A stretch of DNA of 64,000 bases, taken from Flagellimonas sp. MMG031. GTDB taxonomy: Bacteria > Bacteroidota > Bacteroidia > Flavobacteriales > Flavobacteriaceae. Positions within the stretch are counted from its first letter, which is position 1. The number at the start of each line of letters is the position of its first letter. The stretch covers positions 2,784,001-2,848,000 of the forward strand of contig NZ_CP157804.1 of the NCBI RefSeq assembly GCF_040112705.1, in the 5' to 3' direction. Positions 20,269-30,469 of the stretch are shown here, one piece after another. A program made the translations under genes and the position numbers. The notes beneath the pieces were generated by a model. That model did not search any database, was not told the origin of the DNA, and saw only the letters and a list, made by a program, of their open reading frames with translations.

Positions 20269-20619
20269 ATGGAATCCTTAGTAAAATTTGTTGAAGACGA
20301 ATTTGTTCCAAAAAAAGAATTTCCAAAATTTTCAGCTGGTGACACCATCACTGTTTATTACGAAATCAAGGAAGGTGAAAAAACACGTACCCAGTTCTTT
20401 AAGGGTGTGGTGATTCAACGAAGAGGTAGCGGTGCCACCGAAACCTTCACCATTCGCAAAATGTCCGGTACTGTTGGTGTGGAAAGAATTTTCCCAGTAA
20501 ACATGCCAGCTTTGCAAAGAATTGAAGTAAATAAAAAAGGTAAAGTACGTAGATCCAGAATCTTCTACTTTAGAGGTCTTACCGGTAAAAAGGCCCGTAT
20601 CAAAGAAGTTAAGGGATAG
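20269..20619 (+). CDS. rplS: 50S ribosomal protein L19
   Basis: Large-subunit protein at the 30S-50S interface. The 116-residue product begins MESLVKFVEDEFVPKKEFP and contains the L19 signature KMSGTVGVERIFPVNMP, ending in the basic RSRIFYFRGLTGKKARIKE. An upstream in-frame GTG would add 11 residues that are not family-like, so the ATG was chosen. Promoter and terminator both flank it closely, indicating a one-gene transcript or readthrough from trmD. Confidence 0.97.
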   Translation: MESLVKFVEDEFVPKKEFPKFSAGDTITVYYEIKEGEKTRTQFFKGVVIQRRGSGATETFTIRKMSGTVGVERIFPVNMPALQRIEVNKKGKVRRSRIFYFRGLTGKKARIKEVKG

Positions 20620-20640
20620 TTTTTATCCCACATTACAAGA

Positions 20641-20668
20641 AAAAGCACCTGAAATCGGGTGCTTTTTT
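20641..20668 (+). terminator. Intrinsic terminator after rplS
   Basis: AAAAGCACC and GGGTGCTTTTTTT form a tight stem with a 7-base loop and a T run. Confidence 0.92.
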
Positions 20669-20726
20669 TATGAACAATTGTTAATAACATTGGTTCATAT
20701 CGTGTTGATTTTTAATGCTTTAAAAA

Positions 20727-20758
20727 TTTGCTTTCTTCACATTGTCAAACTACTTTAG
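20727..20758 (+). promoter_or_regulatory. Candidate promoter in the rplS-icd gap
   Basis: TTTG (20727-20730), 20 bases, then TACTTTAG (20751-20758), one mismatch from TAnnTTTG. No protein gene follows for nearly 500 bases, so it may drive a non-coding RNA. A 13-bp near-perfect palindrome (20765-20793) sits just past the predicted transcript start. Confidence 0.5.
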
Positions 20759-20762
20759 CAAC

Positions 20763-21137
20763 AGATATAATAATGATACCATCATCATTATATCGCCTTA
20801 AAGTTGACGTTCTTTAAAACTGTGGATATCCTTGGAATTAGTAACACTACTGATCACAAAAGGATTTTCGATTTAGGATATGCTTTGGCAAATACTAATG
20901 AGAAATAGAATTTTATGTGCGAACGGAAGAGCAATTTTCCGTTTTGATAAAGTTTAGGAAACCACAGCATACTTTGCAGAATGTAGATTAGTTGAAAAAT
21001 TAAGAGCATAGCAAAGCAAACGTCGAAAGGGCAAAGGTGCATTCGAAACGATTGTAGTTTGGTACCACCAAACTTTTCCTGAGTCCTATCTGAAAGCCAT
21101 CTCCTTGGTAAAAACAAGGAAATGGCTTTTGTTTTTT
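20763..21137 (+). ncRNA. Candidate structured non-coding RNA of about 375 nt
   Basis: This fills most of the 617-base gap between rplS and the isocitrate dehydrogenase gene. A promoter-like pair precedes it. Several short hairpins are visible: ATATAATAATGAT/ATCATCATTATAT at the 5' end, AACGGAA/TTCCGTT (20922-20943) and GTTTGGT-ACC-ACCAAAC (21057-21073). The end is a strong terminator, AAAGCCATCTCCTTG/CAAGGAAATGGCTTT (21093-21129), followed by TGTTTTTT. I see neither the tmRNA ends nor the RNase P core, so I cannot name it. It could instead be a long 5' leader or just spacer with a terminator. Low to moderate confidence that it is an RNA gene. Confidence 0.4.
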
Positions 21138-21203
21138 AACAAATTCGCAGCAAAAGCCCACACTTTTAATCACTTCCATTCTTCCTTCACCGTCCATAAA
21201 TCG

Positions 21204-21211
21204 TATATTTG
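21204..21211 (+). promoter_or_regulatory. -7 promoter element for isocitrate dehydrogenase
   Basis: TATATTTG, an exact TAnnTTTG match, 25 bases before the ATG. Confidence 0.6.
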
Positions 21212-21236
21212 CAACCGCTCAAACAAATACATATAA

Positions 21237-23456
<2,220 letters not shown>

Positions 23457-23482
23457 GCAAAATAACGTAACTACAATTCTTT

Positions 23483-23611
23483 AGGCCGTCCGAAAAGCAG
23501 TTTGCCTGTCAGTTCGAGCTTAGTCGAGAACTTAAGAGACTTTGAAAATCAATGGGTTTCGACTGCGCTCAACCTAACAAAGTTCAAATATTAATGCTTT
23601 TTAGACGGCCT
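23483..23611. repeat. 129-bp palindromic repeat element, copy 2
   Basis: Homologous along its whole length to 19266-19393: outer arms AGGCCGTC...GACGGCCT, inner TGTCAGTTCGAGCTTAGTCG facing TTTCGACTGCGCTCAACCT, and shared loop words AATCAATGGG and AAAGTTCAAA. The outer arms differ from copy 1 (CTGTCT versus CCGTCC) but have changed together (AGACAG versus GACGGC), so pairing is kept. It ends in TTTTTTTATT and probably terminates icd. Confidence 0.9.
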
Positions 23612-23708
23612 TTTTTTATTCTTGGACCAAAATGTTAAAATGTGGATGGTTTCCCACTTTCCCTTTTTCACTCTGCCATAAATACGTACTTTTAAAAAAA
23701 ACAATCGA

Positions 23709-26108
23709 ATGCCCAGACATTATCTTGCGTTGTTGCTAGCCCTGTTTGGGCATTTTTTTGTGATACACGCCCAAGAACGCTATACGTTGAGCGGTACCAT
23801 TTCCGAAGCTTCCAGTAATGAAACCCTTATCGGGGTCACCGTGGCCATTTCCGAGCTACGAACAGGTACCACGACCAACGAATACGGCTTTTATTCCATT
23901 ACCCTGCCCGAAGGTGAGTACCAAGTTATTGTGAGCTATTTAGGTTTTCAAGAGGTGGTGCGCACCATCAATTTGAACCAAAACCAAAAATTGGACTTTA
24001 AACTGGAAGAAAAGGCAGAAGAGCTTGCCGAGGTGGTCGTCACAGATGATGTGGAAAAACTCGATATACGAAAGCCACAAATGAGCGTTACGTCCCTTTC
24101 CTCCAATACCATAAAACAGGTTCCCGTAGTGTTGGGTGAAGCAGACGTTATCAAATCCTTGGTATTGCTCCCTGGAATCACCAACGCTGGTGAAGCTTCC
24201 TCCGGATTCAATGTTCGGGGTGGTGCCGTAGACCAAAATCTTATCTTGTTGGACGAGGCGATAATCTTCAATTCTTCACACCTCTTCGGATTCTTTTCCG
24301 TATTCAATCCGGACGCCATAAAGGACGTAAAACTCTTCAAGGGGGGTATTCCTGCGCGCTACGGCGGAAGGGTGTCCTCGGTGTTGGAAATCTTTCAAAA
24401 AGAAGGAAACAGCAAAGAATTTAAGGTCAACGGTGGGATTGGAGCGGTAGCCAGCAGGTTGCTGGTGGAGGGGCCCATTCAAAAAGACCGTACCGCATTC
24501 TTGATCGGCGGCCGTGCCTCCTACGCTCACTTGTTTCTGCCCCTGTTCGACGTCAATAGCAAGGCCTACTTCTACGATTTGAACACCAAAATCAACCATA
24601 AAATCAATGAGAACAACAGTGTTTTCCTTTCGGGTTATTTTGGGCGGGACTTATTTAACGTGAGCGAACGCTTCGTGAACATTTACGGGAATGCCGTTGG
24701 AAACCTCAGATGGAACCACTTGTTTTCCGATAAACTTTTTTCCAACCTTTCCCTGATTTATTCTGATTATTACTACGGTCTGGAACTCGATTTTGTTGGA
24801 TTTGAGTGGAATTCCGGGATTCAGAATTTCAATGTAAAATATGACCTGAAGCATTATCTAAATGATAAGTTTCAGATGAATTATGGCCTCAACAGCATCT
24901 ACTACGTGTTCAACCCCGGGAAGATTGTGCCCAACAGTCCCGATTCCGGTATTGTTGAAGAGCAGCTGACCAAAAAATACGCCAACGAAAATGCAGTCTA
25001 TGTAGACCTTGAACATCAAATAACTGAAAACCTAAGTATGCAATATGGGCTTAGGGCAAGTCAGTTCAACCGTTTTGGACAGGACGAGTTCTTTGTGTAC
25101 CAAAACAACAACCCTGTCGAGTTTGACCCCTTTACACTTACGTATCGGGAAGCAAAACCTATAGACACCATAAGCCCTGGAAGAAGCGGAACCTTAAAGT
25201 CATTTTTCAATTTGGAGCCCAGGGTATCCATGTCCTACACCTTTAAAGAAAACAATTCCATCAAGGCGAGCTATACACGATTGGCACAATACCTTCACTT
25301 ATTGTCCAATACCAGCTCCCCTACCCCGTTGGATGTGTGGACGCCCAGCGGACCGTTTGTGGAGCCACAACTACTGGACCAATACGCGATGGGTTATTTT
25401 AGAAACATAAAAAATGGGGCCTACACCTTGGAAACCGAAGTGTTCTACAAGGACATTCAAAATCGGATAGATTATATTGATGGGGCCAATCTGATTGCCA
25501 ATAATGCCATTGAACAGGTCATCCTCAACGGACAGGCCAGGGCCTACGGTCTGGAACTCCTGCTGCGAAAAAACGAAGGCCAATTTAAGGGGTGGTTGGC
25601 TTACACCTTATCCCGCTCTGAACAACGAACCCCCGGTCGTACACTCAATTTTGACTCTGGACGTTCCAACCTGGAAACTGGAATCAATTTTGGCGATTGG
25701 TACAGTACCCCCTTTGACAAAACACATGACCTTTCCCTCTACGGCAGTTTTGAATTGAACGATAAGTGGAGCTTCAACGCCAACTTTGTCTATCAAACCG
25801 GGCAGCCCACCAATTATCCCATAGGCCAATTTGAGTTTGAAGGTGTGAGTGTACCTTATTATGGGTTGCGGAACAAGGAACGGTTACCGGACTATCACCG
25901 TTTGGATATATCGGCCATATTGACTCCAAGAAAAAATAAAGGAAGGAAATTTCAATCGGAATGGGTGTTCAGTATTTATAACGCCTACAATCGCATGAAC
26001 GCCGCCTCTATCAATTTTAGGGAAAACGAAGATACAGGACGTAACGAAGCCGTCCGTACCTCTATTTTTGGTATTGTACCCTCAGTAACCTATAACTTTA
26101 AATTCTAG
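23709..26108 (+). CDS. TonB-dependent outer-membrane receptor with N-terminal regulatory-like domain
   Basis: A 799-residue outer-membrane active-transport receptor. After a signal peptide (LALLLALFGHFFVIHAQ) comes a carboxypeptidase-regulatory-like beta sandwich (about residues 25-100; YTLSGTISEASSNETLIGV), then a plug domain with GFNVRGGAVDQNLILLDEA near 165-183, and a beta barrel ending in an aromatic C-terminal strand (SVTYNFKF). It is not a SusC: the SusC-specific linker motifs are missing and no SusD follows. Two DUF4249 lipoproteins follow immediately, a pairing seen in other Bacteroidota. The ligand is unknown. Confidence 0.93.
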   Translation: MPRHYLALLLALFGHFFVIHAQERYTLSGTISEASSNETLIGVTVAISELRTGTTTNEYGFYSITLPEGEYQVIVSYLGFQEVVRTINLNQNQKLDFKLEEKAEELAEVVVTDDVEKLDIRKPQMSVTSLSSNTIKQVPVVLGEADVIKSLVLLPGITNAGEASSGFNVRGGAVDQNLILLDEAIIFNSSHLFGFFSVFNPDAIKDVKLFKGGIPARYGGRVSSVLEIFQKEGNSKEFKVNGGIGAVASRLLVEGPIQKDRTAFLIGGRASYAHLFLPLFDVNSKAYFYDLNTKINHKINENNSVFLSGYFGRDLFNVSERFVNIYGNAVGNLRWNHLFSDKLFSNLSLIYSDYYYGLELDFVGFEWNSGIQNFNVKYDLKHYLNDKFQMNYGLNSIYYVFNPGKIVPNSPDSGIVEEQLTKKYANENAVYVDLEHQITENLSMQYGLRASQFNRFGQDEFFVYQNNNPVEFDPFTLTYREAKPIDTISPGRSGTLKSFFNLEPRVSMSYTFKENNSIKASYTRLAQYLHLLSNTSSPTPLDVWTPSGPFVEPQLLDQYAMGYFRNIKNGAYTLETEVFYKDIQNRIDYIDGANLIANNAIEQVILNGQARAYGLELLLRKNEGQFKGWLAYTLSRSEQRTPGRTLNFDSGRSNLETGINFGDWYSTPFDKTHDLSLYGSFELNDKWSFNANFVYQTGQPTNYPIGQFEFEGVSVPYYGLRNKERLPDYHRLDISAILTPRKNKGRKFQSEWVFSIYNAYNRMNAASINFRENEDTGRNEAVRTSIFGIVPSVTYNFKF

Positions 26109-26112
26109 TGAG

Positions 26113-27006
26113 ATGAAGAAACTTATCGCTCTTATGGTTATCGTTTTGGCCATGACATCTTGCGAAGACGTCATCGAGGTAGATCTGCCCGAGGTAGAAA
26201 CCAGACTCGTGGTAGATGGGCTGTTGCGCGTGGACAAAAGTCAGGAATTTATAGATGTTCGCATCCAAATGCGGGAAAGCAGCAATTTTTTTGAGGATAA
26301 TCCTCCGGCCCAAGTCGAAAGTGCCCTCATTTACTACGGGGTGCTCGAGAATGGCAATTTTGAAAGTATCGCCTTCAGTAACCTGACCGAAGAAACACCG
26401 GGCTCTGGTATATACGTGCCGGACCCCACTTTTATGGAGGACCAACGTATTCGTACCGCCGCTGCGGAACCCGGAGTAGTGTTTGTGTTGCAGGTTACCC
26501 ATAAGGGAAGAAAGTACTTTGCACAGACCGAATATGCCCCCACCGTTCCCATAGACAATCTGGAACAGGGAACCGACACCCTCTTTGACGAGGAGGAGAC
26601 TGAAATCATCGTCAGCTTTACGGATAATGGGGATGAGGACAACTTTTATGTCTTTGATTTTATGAACAGTGAGTTTTTGGTAGTGGAAGATGAATTCTTT
26701 CAGGGACAACAATTCTCATTTTCCTATTTCTATGATGATGAAATCACCGCTGGAGAAACCGTTACAGTAAGTATACTAGGGGCTACGGAAGAATTCTATA
26801 ATTATATGGATTTGGTCTTGGAGCAGACGGAAAACAATGGTGGGGTATTCCAAACACCCGTGGCAACCGTACGAGGTAATGTATTTGATATTACGGGATT
26901 GGACAATATTACTATTTTGGACAATGTTGAACGCCCAAACGATTATGCATTGGGCTATTTTGGCGTAGTTCAAGAGTTCTCCAGAGAACTAACGATTACG
27001 GATTAG
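26113..27006 (+). CDS. DUF4249 family lipoprotein, copy A
   Basis: A 297-residue exported lipoprotein: signal LIALMVIVLAMTSC with lipobox Cys17. The family start is EDVIEVDLPEVETRLVVDG, and the rest is beta-rich and very acidic (FTDNGDEDNFYVFDF). DUF4249 proteins have no established function; they are usually encoded next to a TonB receptor, as here (4-bp gap), and may be surface partners that help capture its ligand. The second half is almost identical at DNA level to the following gene, while the first half is only moderately similar. Confidence 0.85.
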   Translation: MKKLIALMVIVLAMTSCEDVIEVDLPEVETRLVVDGLLRVDKSQEFIDVRIQMRESSNFFEDNPPAQVESALIYYGVLENGNFESIAFSNLTEETPGSGIYVPDPTFMEDQRIRTAAAEPGVVFVLQVTHKGRKYFAQTEYAPTVPIDNLEQGTDTLFDEEETEIIVSFTDNGDEDNFYVFDFMNSEFLVVEDEFFQGQQFSFSYFYDDEITAGETVTVSILGATEEFYNYMDLVLEQTENNGGVFQTPVATVRGNVFDITGLDNITILDNVERPNDYALGYFGVVQEFSRELTITD

Positions 27007-27145
27007 CTAATGATATCAAGGCAATGTTCAAATTGATTTTAAGGATTGACTGCGCAATTGTTCACTAAGTACGACCAAAAAAACCCTTAAGGAAGAGGGT
27101 AATCAAATTTCCTGAACAAGCTGCTGCCGTTTTTTTACATCAACC

Positions 27146-28030
27146 ATGAAACAAGCGATTACCATACTGTTATGTGCCATCCTGTTTTTTTCTTGTGAGG
27201 ACACGATTGAGGTGGACTTACCGGAAGTTGAAACACGGCTGATCGTGGATGGTCTTGTCCGAGTGGATAAAAGTCAGGAATTGGTAGATGTAAAGATCAA
27301 ACTAAGGGAGAGTAGCAATTTCTTCGAGGAGAACCAGCCCACACAAGCCGAAAGCGTGCTGATTTACTATGGAAAACCCACGAGTGGTGGACTTTTTGAG
27401 GATATTTCATTCTCTACCCTTGTTGAAAAAGATTTGGGCAGTGGAATCTATGTGCCAAACCTGGAGCAAGACCAAATACGCACCGCCTTTGTAGAGCCTG
27501 GTGTAGTTTTTATCCTTCAGATCACACATCAAGGGAAAAGGTACTATGCCCAAACCGAATATGCCCCTACCGTTCCTATTGATAATCTGGAACAAGGCAC
27601 GGATACTTTTTTGAATGAAGAAGAGACCGAAATCATCGTCACCTTTACCGATAATGGAGATGAGGATAACTTTTACCTCTTTGATTTTATGAACAGTGAG
27701 TTTTTGGTGGTGGAAGATGAATTCTTTCAGGGACAGCAATTCTCATTTTCCTATTTCTATGATGATGAAATCACCACTGGAGAAACCGTTACAGTAAGTA
27801 TCCTAGGGGCTACGGAAGAATTCTATAATTATATGGATTTGGTACTGGAGCAGACGGAAAACAATGGTGGGGTATTCCAAACACCCGTGGCAACCGTGCG
27901 AGGTAATGTATTTGATATTACGGGATTGGACAACATCAATCTATTTGATAATGTAGAACGACCCAATGATTACGCCCTCGGCTATTTTGCCATGGTGCAG
28001 GAATACACCGCAACCCTTACCATCCCATAA
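27146..28030 (+). CDS. DUF4249 family lipoprotein, copy B
   Basis: A 294-residue paralogue of the preceding gene: signal ITILLCAILFFSC with lipobox Cys17, then EDTIEVDLPEVETRLIVDG. The two proteins diverge in the middle (residues about 70-110), then become nearly identical from DNFYLFDFMNSEFLVVEDE to the ERPNDYALGYF region near the C-terminus. The 139-bp gap between the genes has no clear promoter box. Probably a tandem duplicate kept similar by gene conversion. It converges on the GntP gene with 7 bases between. Confidence 0.85.
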   Translation: MKQAITILLCAILFFSCEDTIEVDLPEVETRLIVDGLVRVDKSQELVDVKIKLRESSNFFEENQPTQAESVLIYYGKPTSGGLFEDISFSTLVEKDLGSGIYVPNLEQDQIRTAFVEPGVVFILQITHQGKRYYAQTEYAPTVPIDNLEQGTDTFLNEEETEIIVTFTDNGDEDNFYLFDFMNSEFLVVEDEFFQGQQFSFSYFYDDEITTGETVTVSILGATEEFYNYMDLVLEQTENNGGVFQTPVATVRGNVFDITGLDNINLFDNVERPNDYALGYFAMVQEYTATLTIP

Positions 28031-28037
28031 TTCATCT

Positions 28038-29357
28038 CTATACTACGGCATAAAGGAATAGAATCACCAAAAGTCCAATTGTACCCTGAACCAAGGTACC
28101 AAGGGTGTGACCTTTAAGCGCTGTCTTTACTTTCATATGGGAAAATTGGGAAACCACCCAAAAATAGCTGTCATTGATGTGTGAAACGGTCATGGCGCCC
28201 GCACCAACGGCCAGAACAGCCAGAGCCTTATCCGTAATCGAAATCAAACCAAAAGTCTCCAACAAAGGCGCAATAATGGCCGAAGTGGTAATAATCGCTA
28301 CCGTTGAAGAACCTTGGGCCGTTTTGAGCACCGCAGCGATAACGAAAGCTATCAAAAGTCCACCAACGCCTGTGCTGGACTCCAAATTGATGATGGAAGC
28401 AATATCCATGGTTCGCAGAATGGCTCCAAAAGCCCCTCCTGCCCCTGTGATCAACACAATGGCACCCGCTTGCATGAACGCTTCGGAAACCCATCCTTTT
28501 TTATCTTCTTGTGGTACCTTTCTACCCAAAGCAAAAGCAAAAAAGACACCAATCAACAAAGCTATTACCGGACTGCCCAAAAAGTTGAACAGTTGGAACA
28601 GCCATCCTTCTCCCAAAGGGTGTGTCGGGTAATCCACGATGGATTTCATGGCTATCAATACAATCGGCACTAATAAAGGCAAAAAAGCCTGATAGGGCTT
28701 TACGGTGGCTAAAACCTCTTCCTTTTGCTCTATGGTTTTGGTACTATCATCTTCTTGAAGGGATTTCCCGATGAACCGGGCCCAAAAATAACCTGAAATG
28801 GAAACAGGTATGGCCACCAAAAGTCCAAAAATGAGCACCATGCCCAAATCAGCCTCCAAAATAGCGGCTGCTGCCAACGGTCCAGGGGTCGGAGGCACAA
28901 ACACATGGGCGGAATACAAGCCCGTGGCCAAGGCAATGGCAAACACTAGAGCAGGTATACCCGTTTTTTTGCTGATGGCCTTGTTCAAGGAAGAAAGTAT
29001 GATGTATCCTGAATCACAATATACAGGGATGGAAATAACAAATCCAGCCAGATTGATTGCCAAAGGGGAGCGTTTTAATCCGATTACCTTTAAAATACTA
29101 TTGGCCAAGACTTGGGTGCTTCCCGTCTTTTCTAAATAAATTCCGATGACCGTTCCAAAAGCGATGACCAGACCTATGCCCGAAAGCGTGTTGCCGAAAC
29201 CTTCCGCCATGGTGGTCATGATGTGTTGTGGGGCAAGGCCCAGTAAAAAACCAGAAGCCACTGCTGCAATGGTCAACGAAAAGATGGGGTGCATCTTAAA
29301 TTTTACAGTGGCCACAATGATAAATAGGACCACTACCCCAAGAACTAGCATTTCCAT
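28038..29357 (-). CDS. GntP-family gluconate/organic-acid permease
   Basis: A 439-residue inner-membrane symporter with about 12-14 hydrophobic segments. Family hallmarks include GNTLSGIGLVIAFGTVIGIYLEKTG-type sequence near residues 55-80, VPPTPGPLAAAAIL near 155 and GAGAMTVSHINDSYFWVV near 385. The family takes up gluconate, or related sugar acids and hydroxy acids, with protons. No gluconate kinase or sugar-acid catabolic gene lies next to it, so the substrate is open. Confidence 0.92.
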   Translation of the reverse strand: MEMLVLGVVVLFIIVATVKFKMHPIFSLTIAAVASGFLLGLAPQHIMTTMAEGFGNTLSGIGLVIAFGTVIGIYLEKTGSTQVLANSILKVIGLKRSPLAINLAGFVISIPVYCDSGYIILSSLNKAISKKTGIPALVFAIALATGLYSAHVFVPPTPGPLAAAAILEADLGMVLIFGLLVAIPVSISGYFWARFIGKSLQEDDSTKTIEQKEEVLATVKPYQAFLPLLVPIVLIAMKSIVDYPTHPLGEGWLFQLFNFLGSPVIALLIGVFFAFALGRKVPQEDKKGWVSEAFMQAGAIVLITGAGGAFGAILRTMDIASIINLESSTGVGGLLIAFVIAAVLKTAQGSSTVAIITTSAIIAPLLETFGLISITDKALAVLAVGAGAMTVSHINDSYFWVVSQFSHMKVKTALKGHTLGTLVQGTIGLLVILFLYAVV

Positions 29358-29414
29358 GGTTGATTTTTAGTGCAATACCCGCTAAATATAAGCTAATATT
29401 CCTACTTTGGTCCC

Positions 29415-29651
29415 ATGAGGCATACGAACAAGGAACTTCTGGTAAAAGGTATCAAATCATTTGGGTTTACGGTCGTAGCCATGTTTATGGGACCGTTTCT
29501 TATCTACCAAGCGTTTAAAAATGAGGGGCACCCGTTTTATTGGCCCGTACTCATCTTGGGCATTGCGTGCGCTATATTGGCCATTTATTTGGGCTTTCGC
29601 TCCGTAAAGACTGTTATGGACGCCGTTTTTGGAGAAAAGACCAAGGATTAG
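29415..29651 (+). CDS. Small two-helix membrane protein (probably DUF6095)
   Basis: A 78-residue protein with two hydrophobic helices (FTVVAMFMGPFLIYQAF and WPVLILGIACAILAIYLGF) and short charged ends. The look matches the flavobacterial DUF6095 family, of unknown function, but this name is from memory of the pattern. It starts 57 bases from the divergent GntP gene and overlaps the convergent DUF4294 gene by four bases. Confidence 0.7.
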   Translation: MRHTNKELLVKGIKSFGFTVVAMFMGPFLIYQAFKNEGHPFYWPVLILGIACAILAIYLGFRSVKTVMDAVFGEKTKD

Positions 29652-30367
29652 TCGTTCGTCTTTTGAGGCGTATTTTTCCACTTATTGGTCAGTTGTGCAT
29701 AATCGTAGTCCAATACCGATTTTTGCCGCTCCAATCGACTGGCAGCAAAGGCACGCTGTAAAATGTCCTCTATCAAATAGTCCTCATGGACCTCTTCGGG
29801 CTTAAACTCTTCCTTTAAACTGATCTTGAACAGACTGGCCGTGGTATTGTACCAAAATGCCCGCCACCCACTGCGGAGGTCCTTCACCAAATCAAAAGCG
29901 GTGGTACCCGTTTGCCTATGGATCAATTTGACCAAAATCTGTCCTTCGGTTCGGGTCAACTTTTTCAGCTCTTCAGAAAATTCCCCCTCAATATATTTTT
30001 GCACCTTTCGGGTATATCGCCGTTGGTGCCTTCTTTTTTTGATGAGCTCAAGACTATCGTTCAGTTCCACTAAGCGCTCTGCAGCCAATTTGGCGTAGGG
30101 ATACACCTTCAAGGTTTTTCTTCGTAGAATGTAATACCGTAGTTTGTCCTGTTGGCTGGCAAAGTCCAATTGTCCGAAAAGATAGACTTCGTCCAGTTCA
30201 ATGGAGCTCATCAAAATAGAATCTCCCTCAAACCTCACATAATAGTCCTCGATGGAATCTTGGGCAATGGAATCCCGCGGGTAAACCAGCGAATCCTTTT
30301 GCGGTTCCTGGGCAAACCCAATGGCGGCAATCGCCAAAAATACAAGCAGAAGAGTGTTACGTAACAT
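29648..30367 (-). CDS. DUF4294 family secreted protein
   Basis: A 239-residue exported protein with a signal peptide (LRNTLLLVFLAIAAIGFAQ) and a mature part rich in Arg, Lys and Glu. The conserved region is YYILRRKTLKVYPYAKLAAERL followed by TEGQILVKLIHRQTGTTAFDL, which I associate with DUF4294, a Bacteroidota family of unknown function. The ATG at 30365-30367 is preferred; a GTG one codon earlier is in frame. It converges with the small membrane protein gene and overlaps it by four bases. Confidence 0.8.
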   Translation of the reverse strand: MLRNTLLLVFLAIAAIGFAQEPQKDSLVYPRDSIAQDSIEDYYVRFEGDSILMSSIELDEVYLFGQLDFASQQDKLRYYILRRKTLKVYPYAKLAAERLVELNDSLELIKKRRHQRRYTRKVQKYIEGEFSEELKKLTRTEGQILVKLIHRQTGTTAFDLVKDLRSGWRAFWYNTTASLFKISLKEEFKPEEVHEDYLIEDILQRAFAASRLERQKSVLDYDYAQLTNKWKNTPQKTND

Positions 30368-30444
30368 CACAATTCTTTCTCAATAGTCCTGCCAAAAGTA
30401 AGGATAAAGGTATGATTTGGCTATTAAATAAAAGTGAATATTAG

Positions 30445-30452
30445 TATGTTTG
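30445..30452 (+). promoter_or_regulatory. -7 promoter element for the M42 peptidase
   Basis: TATGTTTG, an exact TAnnTTTG match, 17 bases before the ATG. Confidence 0.6.
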
Positions 30453-30469
30453 TGTACTAAATCAGATAC

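Noticed and set aside
20854..21117. 87-residue minus-strand frame in the rplS-icd gap
   Set aside because: Composition looks random (many Phe, Leu, Lys, Arg without domain pattern), there is no promoter box in front, and it runs antisense through hairpins and a terminator of the candidate RNA.
20763..21137. tmRNA or RNase P RNA
   Set aside because: No tRNA-like ends with a T-arm and CCA for tmRNA, and no GAGGAAAGTCC-type core for RNase P RNA.
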